From contig DGHP01000045.1 in the NCBI GenBank assembly GCA_002392705.1, positions 3,821 through 13,651 of the forward strand: 9,831 nt of DNA, written 5' to 3'. The notes beneath the pieces are model-generated. The model was not told the origin of the DNA, did not search any database, and was given only the letters and a program-made list of their open reading frames with translations. The stretch's first letter is position 1. Each line of letters starts with the position of its first letter. Source of the DNA: Lachnospiraceae bacterium UBA3845. Lineage in GTDB: Bacteria; Bacillota; Clostridia; Lachnospirales; Lachnospiraceae. Of this stretch, positions 1-6,311 are shown piece by piece. Position numbers and translations under genes: made by a program.

Positions 1-1070
1 GTATTGCCGCAGTGGAAGCCCATGAACGTATCGGTATGCTTGTAATCAAACTTACCCTTGATGGACTCTTCGTACATGTCATCCGGTACCGTATTGTTGA
101 TATCCAGAAGGGTCACGCAGTCATCGGATACACAGGTGCCGATGAATTCGCTCAGCGCGCCGTAGACGTCAACCTCGCAGGATACCGGGATTCCGCGTCC
201 GGTCAGACGGCTGTTGACATAGCAGGGAACAAATCCGAACTGTGTCTGGAATGCGGGCCAGCACTTGCCGGCGATGCAGACGTACTCTCTGTATCCCTTG
301 TGGGCTTCGATCCAGTCGGTCAGGGTCAGCTCATACTGGGCAAGCTTCTCAAGCACTTCCGGCTTCTTGTTGCCTGCACCCAGTTCCTTCTCCATATCCG
401 CGATGATGGCAGGAATTCTCTCGTCGCCTTTATGCTTGTTGAAGGACTCGAACAGATCCAGTTCGGAATTCTCCTCGACCTCGACGCCGAGATTGTAGAG
501 CTGCTTGATCGGCGCATTGCAGGCGAGGAAGTTGTTCGGTCTCGGTCCGAAGGTGATGAGTTTCAGCTTGGACAGTCCGACAACCGCGCGTGCGATCGGA
601 AGGAATTCATGAATCATGTCTGCGCACTCTGCAGCTGTTCCTACCGGATTCTCCGGAATATATGCCTTGATATTGCGCAGCTGGATATTATAGCTGGCGT
701 TCAGCATGCCGCAGTAAGCATCGCCGCGGCCCTGGATCAGGTCATTCTGGCTCTCCTCAGCGGCTGCGCAGAACATCTTCGGTCCTTCAAAATGCTTCGC
801 AAGCAGAGTCTCGGAAATCTCCGGTCCGAAGTTGCCAAGGTAAACGACAAGGGCATTGCAGCCTTCCTTCTTGATATCCTCAAGGGCGTTGACCATATCG
901 ATTTCGCTCTCGATGATGCAGATGGGACATTCGTAGATATCCGCTGCATCATACTTTGCCGTGTAGGCTTCGACAAGCGCTTTTCTTCTGTTGACGGCGA
1001 GGGATGCCGGGAAGCAGTCACGGCTGACCGCAACGATACCGACTTTCGCTTTCGGGATGTTTGTGAACAT
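1..1070 (-). CDS. L-fucose/L-arabinose isomerase family protein, 3' end cut by window edge
   Basis: This minus-strand frame is open from the window edge to an ATG at 1070 and gives 356 residues. I translated it by hand. It looks like the COG2407-type aldose-ketose isomerases, cytoplasmic metal-dependent enzymes of about 470-500 residues, so roughly the last quarter lies outside the window. Seen directly: an N-terminal alpha/beta region (KVGIVAVSRDCF, residues 9-20), a GNFGPE turn near 79-84, the signature CEVDVYGALSEFIG (298-311), whose E299 and D301 are candidate metal or catalytic residues, and HCGN at 353-356. An ATG at 1076 is only 1 nt from the AGGAGG, while the one at 1070 is 7 nt away, so 1070 is chosen. 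The gene follows the sugar kinase and DUF4867 genes and has its own candidate promoter. The substrate could be L-fucose, L- or D-arabinose or a related aldose, and the sequence does not decide it. Confidence 0.86.
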   Translation of the reverse strand, partial: MFTNIPKAKVGIVAVSRDCFPASLAVNRRKALVEAYTAKYDAADIYECPICIIESEIDMVNALEDIKKEGCNALVVYLGNFGPEISETLLAKHFEGPKMFCAAAEESQNDLIQGRGDAYCGMLNASYNIQLRNIKAYIPENPVGTAAECADMIHEFLPIARAVVGLSKLKLITFGPRPNNFLACNAPIKQLYNLGVEVEENSELDLFESFNKHKGDERIPAIIADMEKELGAGNKKPEVLEKLAQYELTLTDWIEAHKGYREYVCIAGKCWPAFQTQFGFVPCYVNSRLTGRGIPVSCEVDVYGALSEFIGTCVSDDCVTLLDINNTVPDDMYEESIKGKFDYKHTDTFMGFHCGN

Positions 1071-1077
1071 GTTCATT

Positions 1078-1083
1078 CCTCCT
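1078..1083 (-). promoter_or_regulatory. Ribosome binding site of the isomerase gene
   Basis: A full AGGAGG lies 7 nt before the ATG at 1070 but only 1 nt before the ATG at 1076. It therefore decides the start in favour of 1070. Confidence 0.85.
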
Positions 1084-1088
1084 GTGTA

Positions 1089-1120
1089 AATTTGTACTAT
1101 TTTTGCAGATGAATTTGTAC
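1089..1120. repeat. Direct repeat AATTTGTAC x2 in the isomerase leader
   Basis: Two identical 9-bp copies occupy 1089-1097 and 1112-1120, 23 bp apart, about two helical turns. They lie between the predicted transcription start and the ribosome binding site. This could be a regulator site in the leader or chance in an AT-rich stretch. Confidence 0.5.
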
Positions 1121-1146
1121 GTTCTATTCCATCATTTTCAAACAAT

Positions 1147-1175
1147 ATTGTATCTTGTAACCGAACGTTTTGCAA
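1147..1175 (-). promoter_or_regulatory. Candidate sigma-A promoter for the isomerase gene
   Basis: On the minus strand a -35 TTGCAA (1175-1170) and a -10 TACAAT (1152-1147) are separated by exactly 17 bp. The -10 matches the consensus at 5 of 6 positions and the -35 at 4 of 6. The predicted start near 1140 gives a leader of about 70 nt before the ATG at 1070. Both hexamers overlap the inverted repeat at 1149-1181. The isomerase may therefore be transcribed from its own regulated promoter as well as by read-through from the kinase promoter. Confidence 0.6.
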
Positions 1176-1181
1176 GATACA
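1149..1181. promoter_or_regulatory. Inverted repeat overlapping the -35 and -10, candidate operator
   Basis: The arms TGTATCTTG (1149-1157) and CAAGATACA (1173-1181) are perfect 9-bp inverted repeats separated by 15 bp. One arm covers most of the -10 and the other overlaps the -35, the expected geometry for a dimeric repressor that blocks RNA polymerase. The centre-to-centre arm spacing is 24 bp, between two and two and a half helical turns. The regulator is not in the window. A plain RNA hairpin is the alternative, but the promoter overlap and lack of a T-tract favour a DNA site. Confidence 0.55.
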
Positions 1182-1185
1182 TTTT

Positions 1186-1247
1186 AAAGCCTACGGTTTC
1201 ATCCGGTCTTTCCGGATGATTTTCGTCATTTTAACGAAGCGGGCTTT
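1186..1247 (-). ncRNA. Predicted three-way-junction RNA structure in the DUF4867-isomerase gap
   Basis: The minus-strand transcript can fold into a compact three-way junction. P1 pairs AAAGCC (1247-1242) with GGCTTT (1191-1186). P2 is a 7-bp hairpin (1238-1232 with 1228-1222, loop AAA). P3 is an 8-bp hairpin TCATCCGG/CCGGATGA (1219-1212 with 1206-1199, 5-nt loop). The junction strands are CGC, AA and AACCGTA. P2 contains one pair that is a G-U wobble in the minus RNA but a C-A mismatch in the plus RNA, which points to the minus strand. Only a short T-run follows, so it is a poor intrinsic terminator. I do not recognise a known riboswitch class. It could stabilise or process the polycistronic RNA, or act as an attenuator. 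Confidence 0.45.
1188..1202 (-). promoter_or_regulatory. Candidate cre site (CcpA)
   Basis: The minus-strand 15-mer ATGAAACCGTAGGCT fits the degenerate Bacillus cre consensus WTGNAANCGNWNNCW at every fixed position. It lacks the near-palindromic right half of the strongest cre sites. It ends 12 bp upstream of the isomerase -35, in a sugar-catabolism cluster where CcpA control would be expected. It also overlaps P3 and P1 of the predicted RNA structure, so the match could be coincidental. Confidence 0.35.
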
Positions 1248-1281
1248 TTCATACAGACAGGCTGACTGATCATCCGGCCCA

Positions 1282-1902
1282 TCATTCGATCGTCAGATTC
1301 TCTCCGATCAGGCCCATGGGACTGCCCTCCGGAAGTCCTCCCTCCGGATGTCCGAGCAGCCATTTGTTCTTCGCCGTAAGATGGCCGTCCTCGCCGCCCT
1401 CATGGCTGCATTCCAGATCCAGATTGGTTCCCTTCGGCAGGACCACTGCGACGCGGAAGCCGTTATCCCCCGTATTGCAGGGCGCGTAATGCAGGCTCGT
1501 CGCAAACACGCGGACCGCTACGCCCTTCGGTACATGGAAGGCCTTGCAGCTGGCTGTGTCAAAAGTGAAGTCTTCTGTAATGTCCTGCTGTCTGCCGAGG
1601 ATCAGATAGAAATCTGTCGATCCGATATTCACCTCACAGCCCGTATGGTACTCCAGGGCATTCAGCTTATGATTGTGGCCGTTGCAGTAGCCGATCTGGA
1701 TCGGAGACTCACCGTATACGACTCTCTCAAGCACTTTATAGACCGGAAGCTTCTCCAGTTCCGGATCTCCGGCCACATAGACCGTGCCGTCCTCCGGACA
1801 GGGAGTCTTATCCAGCGCTTCCAGGAATTCACTGAAATCGATGCCTTCGATGATCCTTCCGTATTCACGGAATTCCGGATCCGTAACTTCATAGATAACC
1901 AT
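1282..1902 (-). CDS. DUF4867 family, cupin-like protein
   Basis: The protein has 206 residues and resembles the DUF4867 family, often found beside sugar kinases and isomerases in Clostridia. No function has been established that I know of. The sequence suggests a small cupin barrel. H76-x-H78 followed by E84 and H86 resembles cupin metal motif 1, with one extra residue before the Glu. A PKG turn (125-127) followed by H138 and N143 resembles motif 2. There is no signal peptide or membrane segment, so it is probably cytoplasmic. An in-frame ATG at 1935 exists, but GAGGAG at 1917-1912 sits 9 nt before the ATG at 1902, which is chosen. The gene begins 40 nt after the kinase stop, in the same operon. 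A cupin-type sugar isomerase, epimerase or mutarotase role is inference from context. Confidence 0.85.
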   Translation of the reverse strand: MVIYEVTDPEFREYGRIIEGIDFSEFLEALDKTPCPEDGTVYVAGDPELEKLPVYKVLERVVYGESPIQIGYCNGHNHKLNALEYHTGCEVNIGSTDFYLILGRQQDITEDFTFDTASCKAFHVPKGVAVRVFATSLHYAPCNTGDNGFRVAVVLPKGTNLDLECSHEGGEDGHLTAKNKWLLGHPEGGLPEGSPMGLIGENLTIE

Positions 1903-1911
1903 ATTTCGTCT

Positions 1912-1917
1912 CTCCTC
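1912..1917 (-). promoter_or_regulatory. Ribosome binding site of the DUF4867 gene
   Basis: GAGGAG lies 9 nt before the ATG at 1902. It places the start 11 codons inside the longest open frame. Confidence 0.75.
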
Positions 1918-1942
1918 TGTTAACACATACATCAAGCTGATT

Positions 1943-3418
1943 TTACTGAATCTGCGGGAACACAGCCTTCAGCGCGGGATAGATCTTTCTGAACTGCTGA
2001 TAGCGTTCCTCGTATTTCTTCATAAGAACCGGATCCGGTTCTTCCGTATCAACTACCTGGATGATCTTTTCGCAGGCGGTCTCAACATCCGGATATTCGC
2101 CGCAGGCAACCGCCGCCAGCATCGCGCCGCCCATGGACGGTCCTTCCTCGCTTTTGGGAATCTCAAGGGTGATTCCGAAGATATTGGCGATCATCTTCCT
2201 CCACAGCGGGCTCTTGGCGCCTCCGCCGACAATCTTGCTGGTTTTGACACTGATGCCCAGAGACTTTGCTACCTCAAGGGAATCCCTGAGTGCGAAGGCT
2301 ACGCCCTCCAGGACAGCCTGGGTCATATCCGCCCTGGTCGTGTCCATGGTCATGCCGATGAAGGTGCCGCGCGCAAGGGGATCATTCAGCGGACTTCTCT
2401 CACCCATCAGATAGGGCAGGAAGAAGACGTGGTTCTCGCCAAGTCTGTCATCCGTGATATCCTTCTGCTCCGCGCCGAAATCACTCGTCTTCAGGATCTG
2501 TTCGCTCCACCACTTGTTGCAGGATGCCGCGGAGAGCATGCAGCCCATCAGATGATACTTCCCGTCCGCATGGTCGAAGGAGTGCAGGCTGTTGTTGGAA
2601 TCCACCCCGAAATGATCGGATGAGATAAAGAGGGTTCCGCTGGTGCCGAGGGAAATGTTGCACTTGCCCTCGCCGACCGTTCCGGTACCGACCGCAGAAG
2701 CCGCGTTGTCGCCCGCGCCGGCAGCCACGATGACGTTCTCCGGGATGCCCAGTTCAGAAGCGATCTCAGCTTTGACACAGCCGGTCGCCTCGTAGCTTTC
2801 AAACAGCTTCGGCAGCATGCTTACGCTTATGCCGCAGATCCTCGCCATCTCCTCGGACCAGCATTTATTCTTTACATCCAGAAGCAGCATGCCGGACGCA
2901 TCCGAATAGTCGGTCGAATGAACGCCTGTCAGCATGTATGCCAGATAATCCTTCGGCAGCATGATCTTGCTGATCCTGCTGAAATTCTCAGGTTCATTCT
3001 TCTGCACCCAGAGAATCTTCGGAGCGGTAAAGCCGGCGAAGGCGATATTGGCCGTATATTTGGTCAGAATCTCCCTTCCGACCTTTTCATTCAGATAATC
3101 CGTCTCAGCCGTTGTTCTCCCGTCATTCCAGAGAATGGCCGGGCGGATCACCCTGTCATCCTTATCCAGGATCACAAGTCCGTGCATCTGGCCGCCGAAA
3201 GAGATGCCGGCCACCTGGCTCTTGTCCTGGTCTTCCAGAAGCTCTTTCATACCTTCAATCGTCTGGCTGTACCAGTCTTCCGGATTCTGCTCGGACCAGC
3301 CCGGATGCGGGAAATACAGGGGATACTCTTTGGACACGATCTTCCGGATCTCTCCGTCTCCGCTCATCAGAAGAAGCTTCACAGCAGATGTCCCAAGATC
3401 TATACCGATATACAACAT
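1943..3418 (-). CDS. xylB: Xylulokinase-type FGGY carbohydrate kinase
   Basis: The 491-residue protein matches full-length XylB, which phosphorylates D-xylulose to xylulose 5-phosphate for the pentose phosphate pathway. Visible motifs are the N-terminal phosphate loop GIDLGTSAVK (5-14), GGQMHG (75-80) and WNDGR (97-101), both typical of xylulokinases, GAGDNAA with candidate catalytic base D237, GTSG (258-261) in the second actin-like fold, and GGGAKSPLW (398-406) for nucleotide binding. The longest frame begins at 3496, but the family N-terminus (MLYIGIDLG) begins at 3418, with AGGAG 5 nt upstream. A strong promoter lies about 140 nt upstream. The partner isomerase is a fucose/arabinose family member rather than XylA, so the physiological substrate may be another ketopentose. 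COG1070 also contains ribulokinases (AraK of Clostridium acetobutylicum), so substrate is less certain than enzyme class. Confidence 0.92.
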   Translation of the reverse strand: MLYIGIDLGTSAVKLLLMSGDGEIRKIVSKEYPLYFPHPGWSEQNPEDWYSQTIEGMKELLEDQDKSQVAGISFGGQMHGLVILDKDDRVIRPAILWNDGRTTAETDYLNEKVGREILTKYTANIAFAGFTAPKILWVQKNEPENFSRISKIMLPKDYLAYMLTGVHSTDYSDASGMLLLDVKNKCWSEEMARICGISVSMLPKLFESYEATGCVKAEIASELGIPENVIVAAGAGDNAASAVGTGTVGEGKCNISLGTSGTLFISSDHFGVDSNNSLHSFDHADGKYHLMGCMLSAASCNKWWSEQILKTSDFGAEQKDITDDRLGENHVFFLPYLMGERSPLNDPLARGTFIGMTMDTTRADMTQAVLEGVAFALRDSLEVAKSLGISVKTSKIVGGGAKSPLWRKMIANIFGITLEIPKSEEGPSMGGAMLAAVACGEYPDVETACEKIIQVVDTEEPDPVLMKKYEERYQQFRKIYPALKAVFPQIQ

Positions 3419-3539
3419 AAATGCTCCTTTCCTGACAGGCATGCAGCGGACTGTCCCGCCGGTTTTCTCTCCGGCCAGCCTGAAAAAGACGTGCACGGAA
3501 GACGGTCCGACAGATCCCGCATACTGCAGATATGGCGTG

Positions 3540-3568
3540 AACTATTAACAACTATCTTTATCATAGTT
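3540..3568. repeat. AACTAT half-site array around the xylB -10 and transcription start
   Basis: AACTAT occurs at 3540-3545 and 3550-3555, 10 bp apart, and its complement ATAGTT at 3563-3568. The last two form a 6-bp inverted repeat with a 7-bp gap spanning the -10. One-turn spacing of direct half-sites plus an inverted copy is the sort of layout used by a multimeric transcription factor. No regulator gene is in the window. Confidence 0.45.
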
Positions 3569-3588
3569 CAATCGATTGTTCTTTTCAA
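3560..3588 (-). promoter_or_regulatory. Sigma-A promoter of the xylB-DUF4867 unit
   Basis: A -35 TTGAAA (3588-3583) and a -10 TATGAT (3565-3560) are separated by 17 bp. Each matches the consensus at 5 of 6 positions, making this the best promoter in the window. The spacer contains the 10-bp perfect palindrome CAATCGATTG with a central CG, as in many LacI-family operators. The predicted start is near 3553. Confidence 0.75.
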
Positions 3589-3685
3589 CCGAATTCATGG
3601 CAAATAAAACCGTCTTTTTCTAAATATTGCCAGAGAAGGCAGGCCCGGCCGCCCGTCAGGAACCGGAATAATGGATAAGTGCACA

Positions 3686-3727
3686 AAAGCCCTGAGCAGG
3701 ATGCAGACGCATCCCGCTCAGGGCTTT
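3686..3727 (-). terminator. Intrinsic terminator of the MntP-like/radical SAM/lipid kinase unit
   Basis: Outer arms AAAGCCCTGAGC (3686-3697) and GCTCAGGGCTTT (3716-3727) pair over 12 bp. After one mismatch, GGATGC (3699-3704) pairs with GCATCC (3709-3714) around a 4-nt loop. On the minus strand the stem ends in TTTT. It lies 13 nt after the lipid kinase stop and upstream of the xylB promoter, separating the two units. Confidence 0.85.
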
Positions 3728-3740
3728 GTATGCAGATTGT

Positions 3741-4667
3741 TCAGATCAGGCCCGTTTCAATCTCCGGCGTCTCCTCGGTCTCCGGCGGGACCACGATCGG
3801 AAGGGCGCGCGGCAGGTTTTCTATCACCACATGCCTGTGATTCCCCCCGAATTCCCCGTCCCTCGTCCAGCTGATCTCCTGGTCGAACCAGAATTCCAGT
3901 CTGGCGGTCTTGAAGGAGACGATATAGCGGTTAGGCGTCCCGGTAAGGACCGCGTTCACCATAGCAGGAATATCAACAGCCGCGATGCCCGGCATGCGGA
4001 CCAGAGTCACCTCAAACATACCGTCGTTGAGCGTGACATCCTTTCCTGTGATTCCCCTGAATCCTCCCACGGAATTGGAATTCGTGATCATGCCCAGGAT
4101 AAAGCTTCCGGTACCGGACATCTCGGCACTTTCAAAATGCATATTATAGCTCTTGATCGTCGTCAGACTCTGTATGCCTCTCAGAAGATAGGCCAGATGG
4201 CCAAGGGCATTCTTCATATCCTGCGGGGTATCGTAGGATACGTCCACAAAAGCGCCGAAGGCCGCCACATAGACAAAATAGCTGTCGTTCAGCCGGCCCA
4301 GGTCACAGTTGAAAACGGTTCCGTCCATGATGGACCGCGCAGCGTTCCTCATCTGCCTTGGAATTCCGAGGCTCTGTGCGTAATCATTGGTGCTCCCGGC
4401 GGGGATATAGCCGAGGGGACGGCTGAAACGGCCGGCCTGCATGCCGGTAACCACCTCGTCCAGCGTCCCGTCTCCCCCGCTGCATACAATCAGGTCAAAA
4501 TTGTCCCCGCACTCCTGGACGACACGTGTCGCGTCCTTGCTGGCTGCTGTAGGATGAACGACTACTTCATAACCATTTCCGGAGAACTCCTCCAGAATAT
4601 AGGACAGGCTCATGCGGATCTCGCCTTTTCCCGCCTTCGGATTATAGATAAAAAGCATTCGTTTCAT
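3741..4667 (-). CDS. YegS/DgkB-type diacylglycerol/lipid kinase
   Basis: The 308-residue length is usual for soluble bacterial lipid kinases, which phosphorylate diacylglycerol or related lipids at the inner membrane face with ATP. Visible are the N-terminal NPKAGKG (9-15), the nucleotide loop GGDGT (64-68), PAGSTNDYA (89-97, the family's PxGTxNDxA with Ser for Thr), LNDG (213-216) and DGE (270-272), whose acidic residues correspond to the metal and catalytic positions in DgkB-like enzymes. No membrane segment is seen. The tail after about residue 293 is Pro/Glu-rich. ATG 4667 is the first available start after an in-frame TGA. The nearest SD-like GGAG is 13 nt away and lies in a possible hairpin, so initiation looks weak, and ATG 4658 is an alternative. 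The radical SAM gene ends 56 nt upstream, so the two are probably co-transcribed. Confidence 0.9.
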   Translation of the reverse strand: MKRMLFIYNPKAGKGEIRMSLSYILEEFSGNGYEVVVHPTAASKDATRVVQECGDNFDLIVCSGGDGTLDEVVTGMQAGRFSRPLGYIPAGSTNDYAQSLGIPRQMRNAARSIMDGTVFNCDLGRLNDSYFVYVAAFGAFVDVSYDTPQDMKNALGHLAYLLRGIQSLTTIKSYNMHFESAEMSGTGSFILGMITNSNSVGGFRGITGKDVTLNDGMFEVTLVRMPGIAAVDIPAMVNAVLTGTPNRYIVSFKTARLEFWFDQEISWTRDGEFGGNHRHVVIENLPRALPIVVPPETEETPEIETGLI

Positions 4668-4680
4668 AATCTTATGCGCG

Positions 4681-4715
4681 CTCCGGTCTCAAAGTCTCAG
4701 ATACTGACCGGGGAG
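4681..4715 (-). promoter_or_regulatory. Hairpin covering the weak ribosome site of the lipid kinase
   Basis: CCGGTC (4683-4688) pairs with GACCGG (4706-4711), extendable by CT (4681-4682) with AG (4714-4715) across a 2-nt bulge. In the minus transcript this would bury the only GGAG near the kinase start. No T-tract follows, so it is not a terminator. Confidence 0.3.
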
Positions 4716-4723
4716 ATCTTCTG

Positions 4724-6163
4724 TCATCTGGCTGAAGATGCTTCCTCTTTCCTTTCCTCGGATGGTTTCCATCCTTTATAGTTTTCATAGCGGCGCTCAT
4801 GATGTTCGGACGCAGCCCAGAGCTTATCAGCCACAGGTTTCCAGTTCTTTGCGTACTCAACACACTTGCCGCAGAGATGCTCCGCGCTCTCCGGCTGCTG
4901 AAGGTCGGTGGAATGGGCACCGGATCTTTTGACCATCTGAGTCAGCATGCCAGGGTTCTCCAGCATCGGGCAGGGACGCAGATGATTTTTGTTGAAGGGT
5001 TGGTGATCACGGTACTCCTGGAACAGCGGCTGCTGCAGGCACTCAAGGACCGTGTTTTCATGAATATTCGCGCCTGAATAATGGATGAACACGCAGGGCT
5101 CCGCATCGCCGTTCGGATTGATGTGGAAATAATTTCTGCCGCCCGCGATGCATCCGCCGACGAACTCGCCGTCATTCTGGAAATCCATGGTGAAGATCGG
5201 CTTTCCGCCGCTGCGGCTGCGGATCTCACGGATTCTGTGATAAATATATTCACGCTGCTCCGGATCCGGCATCAGTTCCGGTGCCGCATCCATGCCGACC
5301 GGCATCAGATGGAAATACCAGCTGAAGCGCACGCCCTTTTCGATCTCCAGATCCAGGAACTCATCACTGGTGACCGTCTCAAGGTTATTCTTTGTGTAGG
5401 CGATCGAGGTCCCGAACAGGCAGCCGTGCTTCTTCAGAACATCCATGGCATGCATGACTCTGCCGAACACGCCCTCGCCGCGGCGCATGTCATTGACCTC
5501 GGAGAACCCCTCCAGAGAGATGGAGAAGCTTAAGTTTCCAACCTGACGGACCTCCTCGGCGAACGCATCATCGATCAGGGTCCCGTTGGTATAGGCGTGG
5601 AAAGCGACATCGCGGTGCTTTCTGCACAGCTTCAGGATATCATCCTTGCGGACAAGCGGCTCGCCGCCCGTAAACATATAGAAGTAGATTCCCAGTTCCT
5701 TGCCCTGGGTTACCACCCTGTCCAGATCCTCATAGGACAGGTTCAGGCGGTTGCCGTACTCCGCCGCCCAGCAGCCGACGCAGTGCAGGTTGCAGGCGCT
5801 GGTGGGATCCATCAGGATCAGCCAGGGAATGTTGCAGTCATATTTTTTCCGGTTGGCACGGATCGTCTTTGTCCCGTGGAACATGGCCTCGAAACCGAGG
5901 TTCAGAAGGGTCATCTTCAGCACGTTCGGATCCAGCTCATCGAGCAGCCGGTTGACATAGATATTCCATTTCTCATTGGGATCCCTGATCATCCCCCTGA
6001 TCTCATCATACTTCTCTTTCGTGAACATGTCGCCCACATATTTTTCTGTAATATCAACCAGGTCCAGCATTCCCCTGACCCGGTCCTTCTGCATCTTCCT
6101 GAGCATGATATCGATGCCCTTGGAAAAAGCCAGTCTGGCTGCCATATGCGTAAAATCCGCCAT
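4724..6163 (-). CDS. Radical SAM enzyme with SPASM/Twitch-like C-terminal cysteines
   Basis: The 479-residue protein has the radical SAM motif C124-x3-C128-x2-C131 (within DPTSACNLHCVGCWAAEYG), which binds the SAM-cleaving 4Fe-4S cluster, and the SAM-contacting TGGEP (165-169). A helical region of about 110 residues precedes it. C-terminally, C338-x13-G352-x4-C357 matches the opening of a SPASM domain, followed by C375, C398 and C431-x2-C434, enough for at least one auxiliary Fe-S cluster. The longest frame begins at 6295, but AGGAGG 7 nt before the ATG at 6163 fixes the start; the extra 44 codons look like leader. No precursor peptide was found beside it. With a lipid kinase after it and a membrane protein before it, a lipid substrate is possible (some radical SAM enzymes couple lipid tails), but that is inference. 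Peptide modification is the alternative. Confidence 0.9.
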   Translation of the reverse strand: MADFTHMAARLAFSKGIDIMLRKMQKDRVRGMLDLVDITEKYVGDMFTKEKYDEIRGMIRDPNEKWNIYVNRLLDELDPNVLKMTLLNLGFEAMFHGTKTIRANRKKYDCNIPWLILMDPTSACNLHCVGCWAAEYGNRLNLSYEDLDRVVTQGKELGIYFYMFTGGEPLVRKDDILKLCRKHRDVAFHAYTNGTLIDDAFAEEVRQVGNLSFSISLEGFSEVNDMRRGEGVFGRVMHAMDVLKKHGCLFGTSIAYTKNNLETVTSDEFLDLEIEKGVRFSWYFHLMPVGMDAAPELMPDPEQREYIYHRIREIRSRSGGKPIFTMDFQNDGEFVGGCIAGGRNYFHINPNGDAEPCVFIHYSGANIHENTVLECLQQPLFQEYRDHQPFNKNHLRPCPMLENPGMLTQMVKRSGAHSTDLQQPESAEHLCGKCVEYAKNWKPVADKLWAASEHHERRYENYKGWKPSEERKEEASSAR

Positions 6164-6170
6164 TTTATCT

Positions 6171-6176
6171 CCTCCT
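6171..6176 (-). promoter_or_regulatory. Ribosome binding site of the radical SAM gene
   Basis: A full AGGAGG lies 7 nt before the ATG at 6163. It rules against the longer frame that starts at 6295. Confidence 0.88.
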
Positions 6177-6311
6177 GTATCCTCTCTGTTCCAGCCGTCC
6201 CCAGCGCTGCCGCCGACCGGCGGAAAACCATTCTCCCTTATCCTTTTCCCTGCCCCTGAAGCGGACGCGCCCCGGGGCTTCCTCAGCAGAATCACTTCCG
6301 GATAAAATCAT

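Larger units (their letters stand above)
3419..3740. other. 322-nt intergenic region: promoter side of xylB, terminator of the lipid kinase
   Basis: No credible gene is seen here. Reading leftwards it holds the terminator of the lipid kinase gene (3686-3727), an AT-rich stretch, the xylB promoter with palindromic and repeated elements (3540-3588), and a leader of about 135 nt. The leader contains only short self-complementary segments, such as CGTGCACG near 3490-3497. I see no T-tract terminator or known riboswitch motif in it. Confidence 0.8.

Noticed and set aside
12..1112. Plus-strand open frame of 366 codons
   Set aside because: It lies opposite the isomerase-family gene, whose minus-strand product has clear family motifs and a strong ribosome site. 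The plus-strand product has no recognisable domain.
1186..1249. Terminator for a plus-strand transcript (GGGCTTTTT end)
   Set aside because: No plus-strand gene precedes it, and one P2 pair becomes a C-A mismatch on the plus strand.
3419..3496. N-terminal extension of the kinase to 3496
   Set aside because: FGGY kinases start at the GIDLGT phosphate loop. The ATG at 3418 has a ribosome site and the extension has no family similarity.
3726..4781. Plus-strand open frame of 351 codons
   Set aside because: It is antisense to the lipid kinase, runs through that gene's terminator, and has no domain.
6210..6223. CCGCCG/CGGCGG hairpin as a terminator
   Set aside because: On the minus strand the T-run precedes the stem rather than following it, and the loop would be only 2 nt.
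5597..6259. Plus-strand open frame of 220 codons
   Set aside because: It is antisense to the radical SAM gene, where the minus strand has the CxxxCxxC motif and an AGGAGG-supported start.
6164..6295. N-terminal extension of the radical SAM protein to 6295
   Set aside because: The extra 44 residues are Gly/Arg/Pro-rich and not part of the enzyme. A consensus ribosome site sits 7 nt before the internal ATG at 6163.
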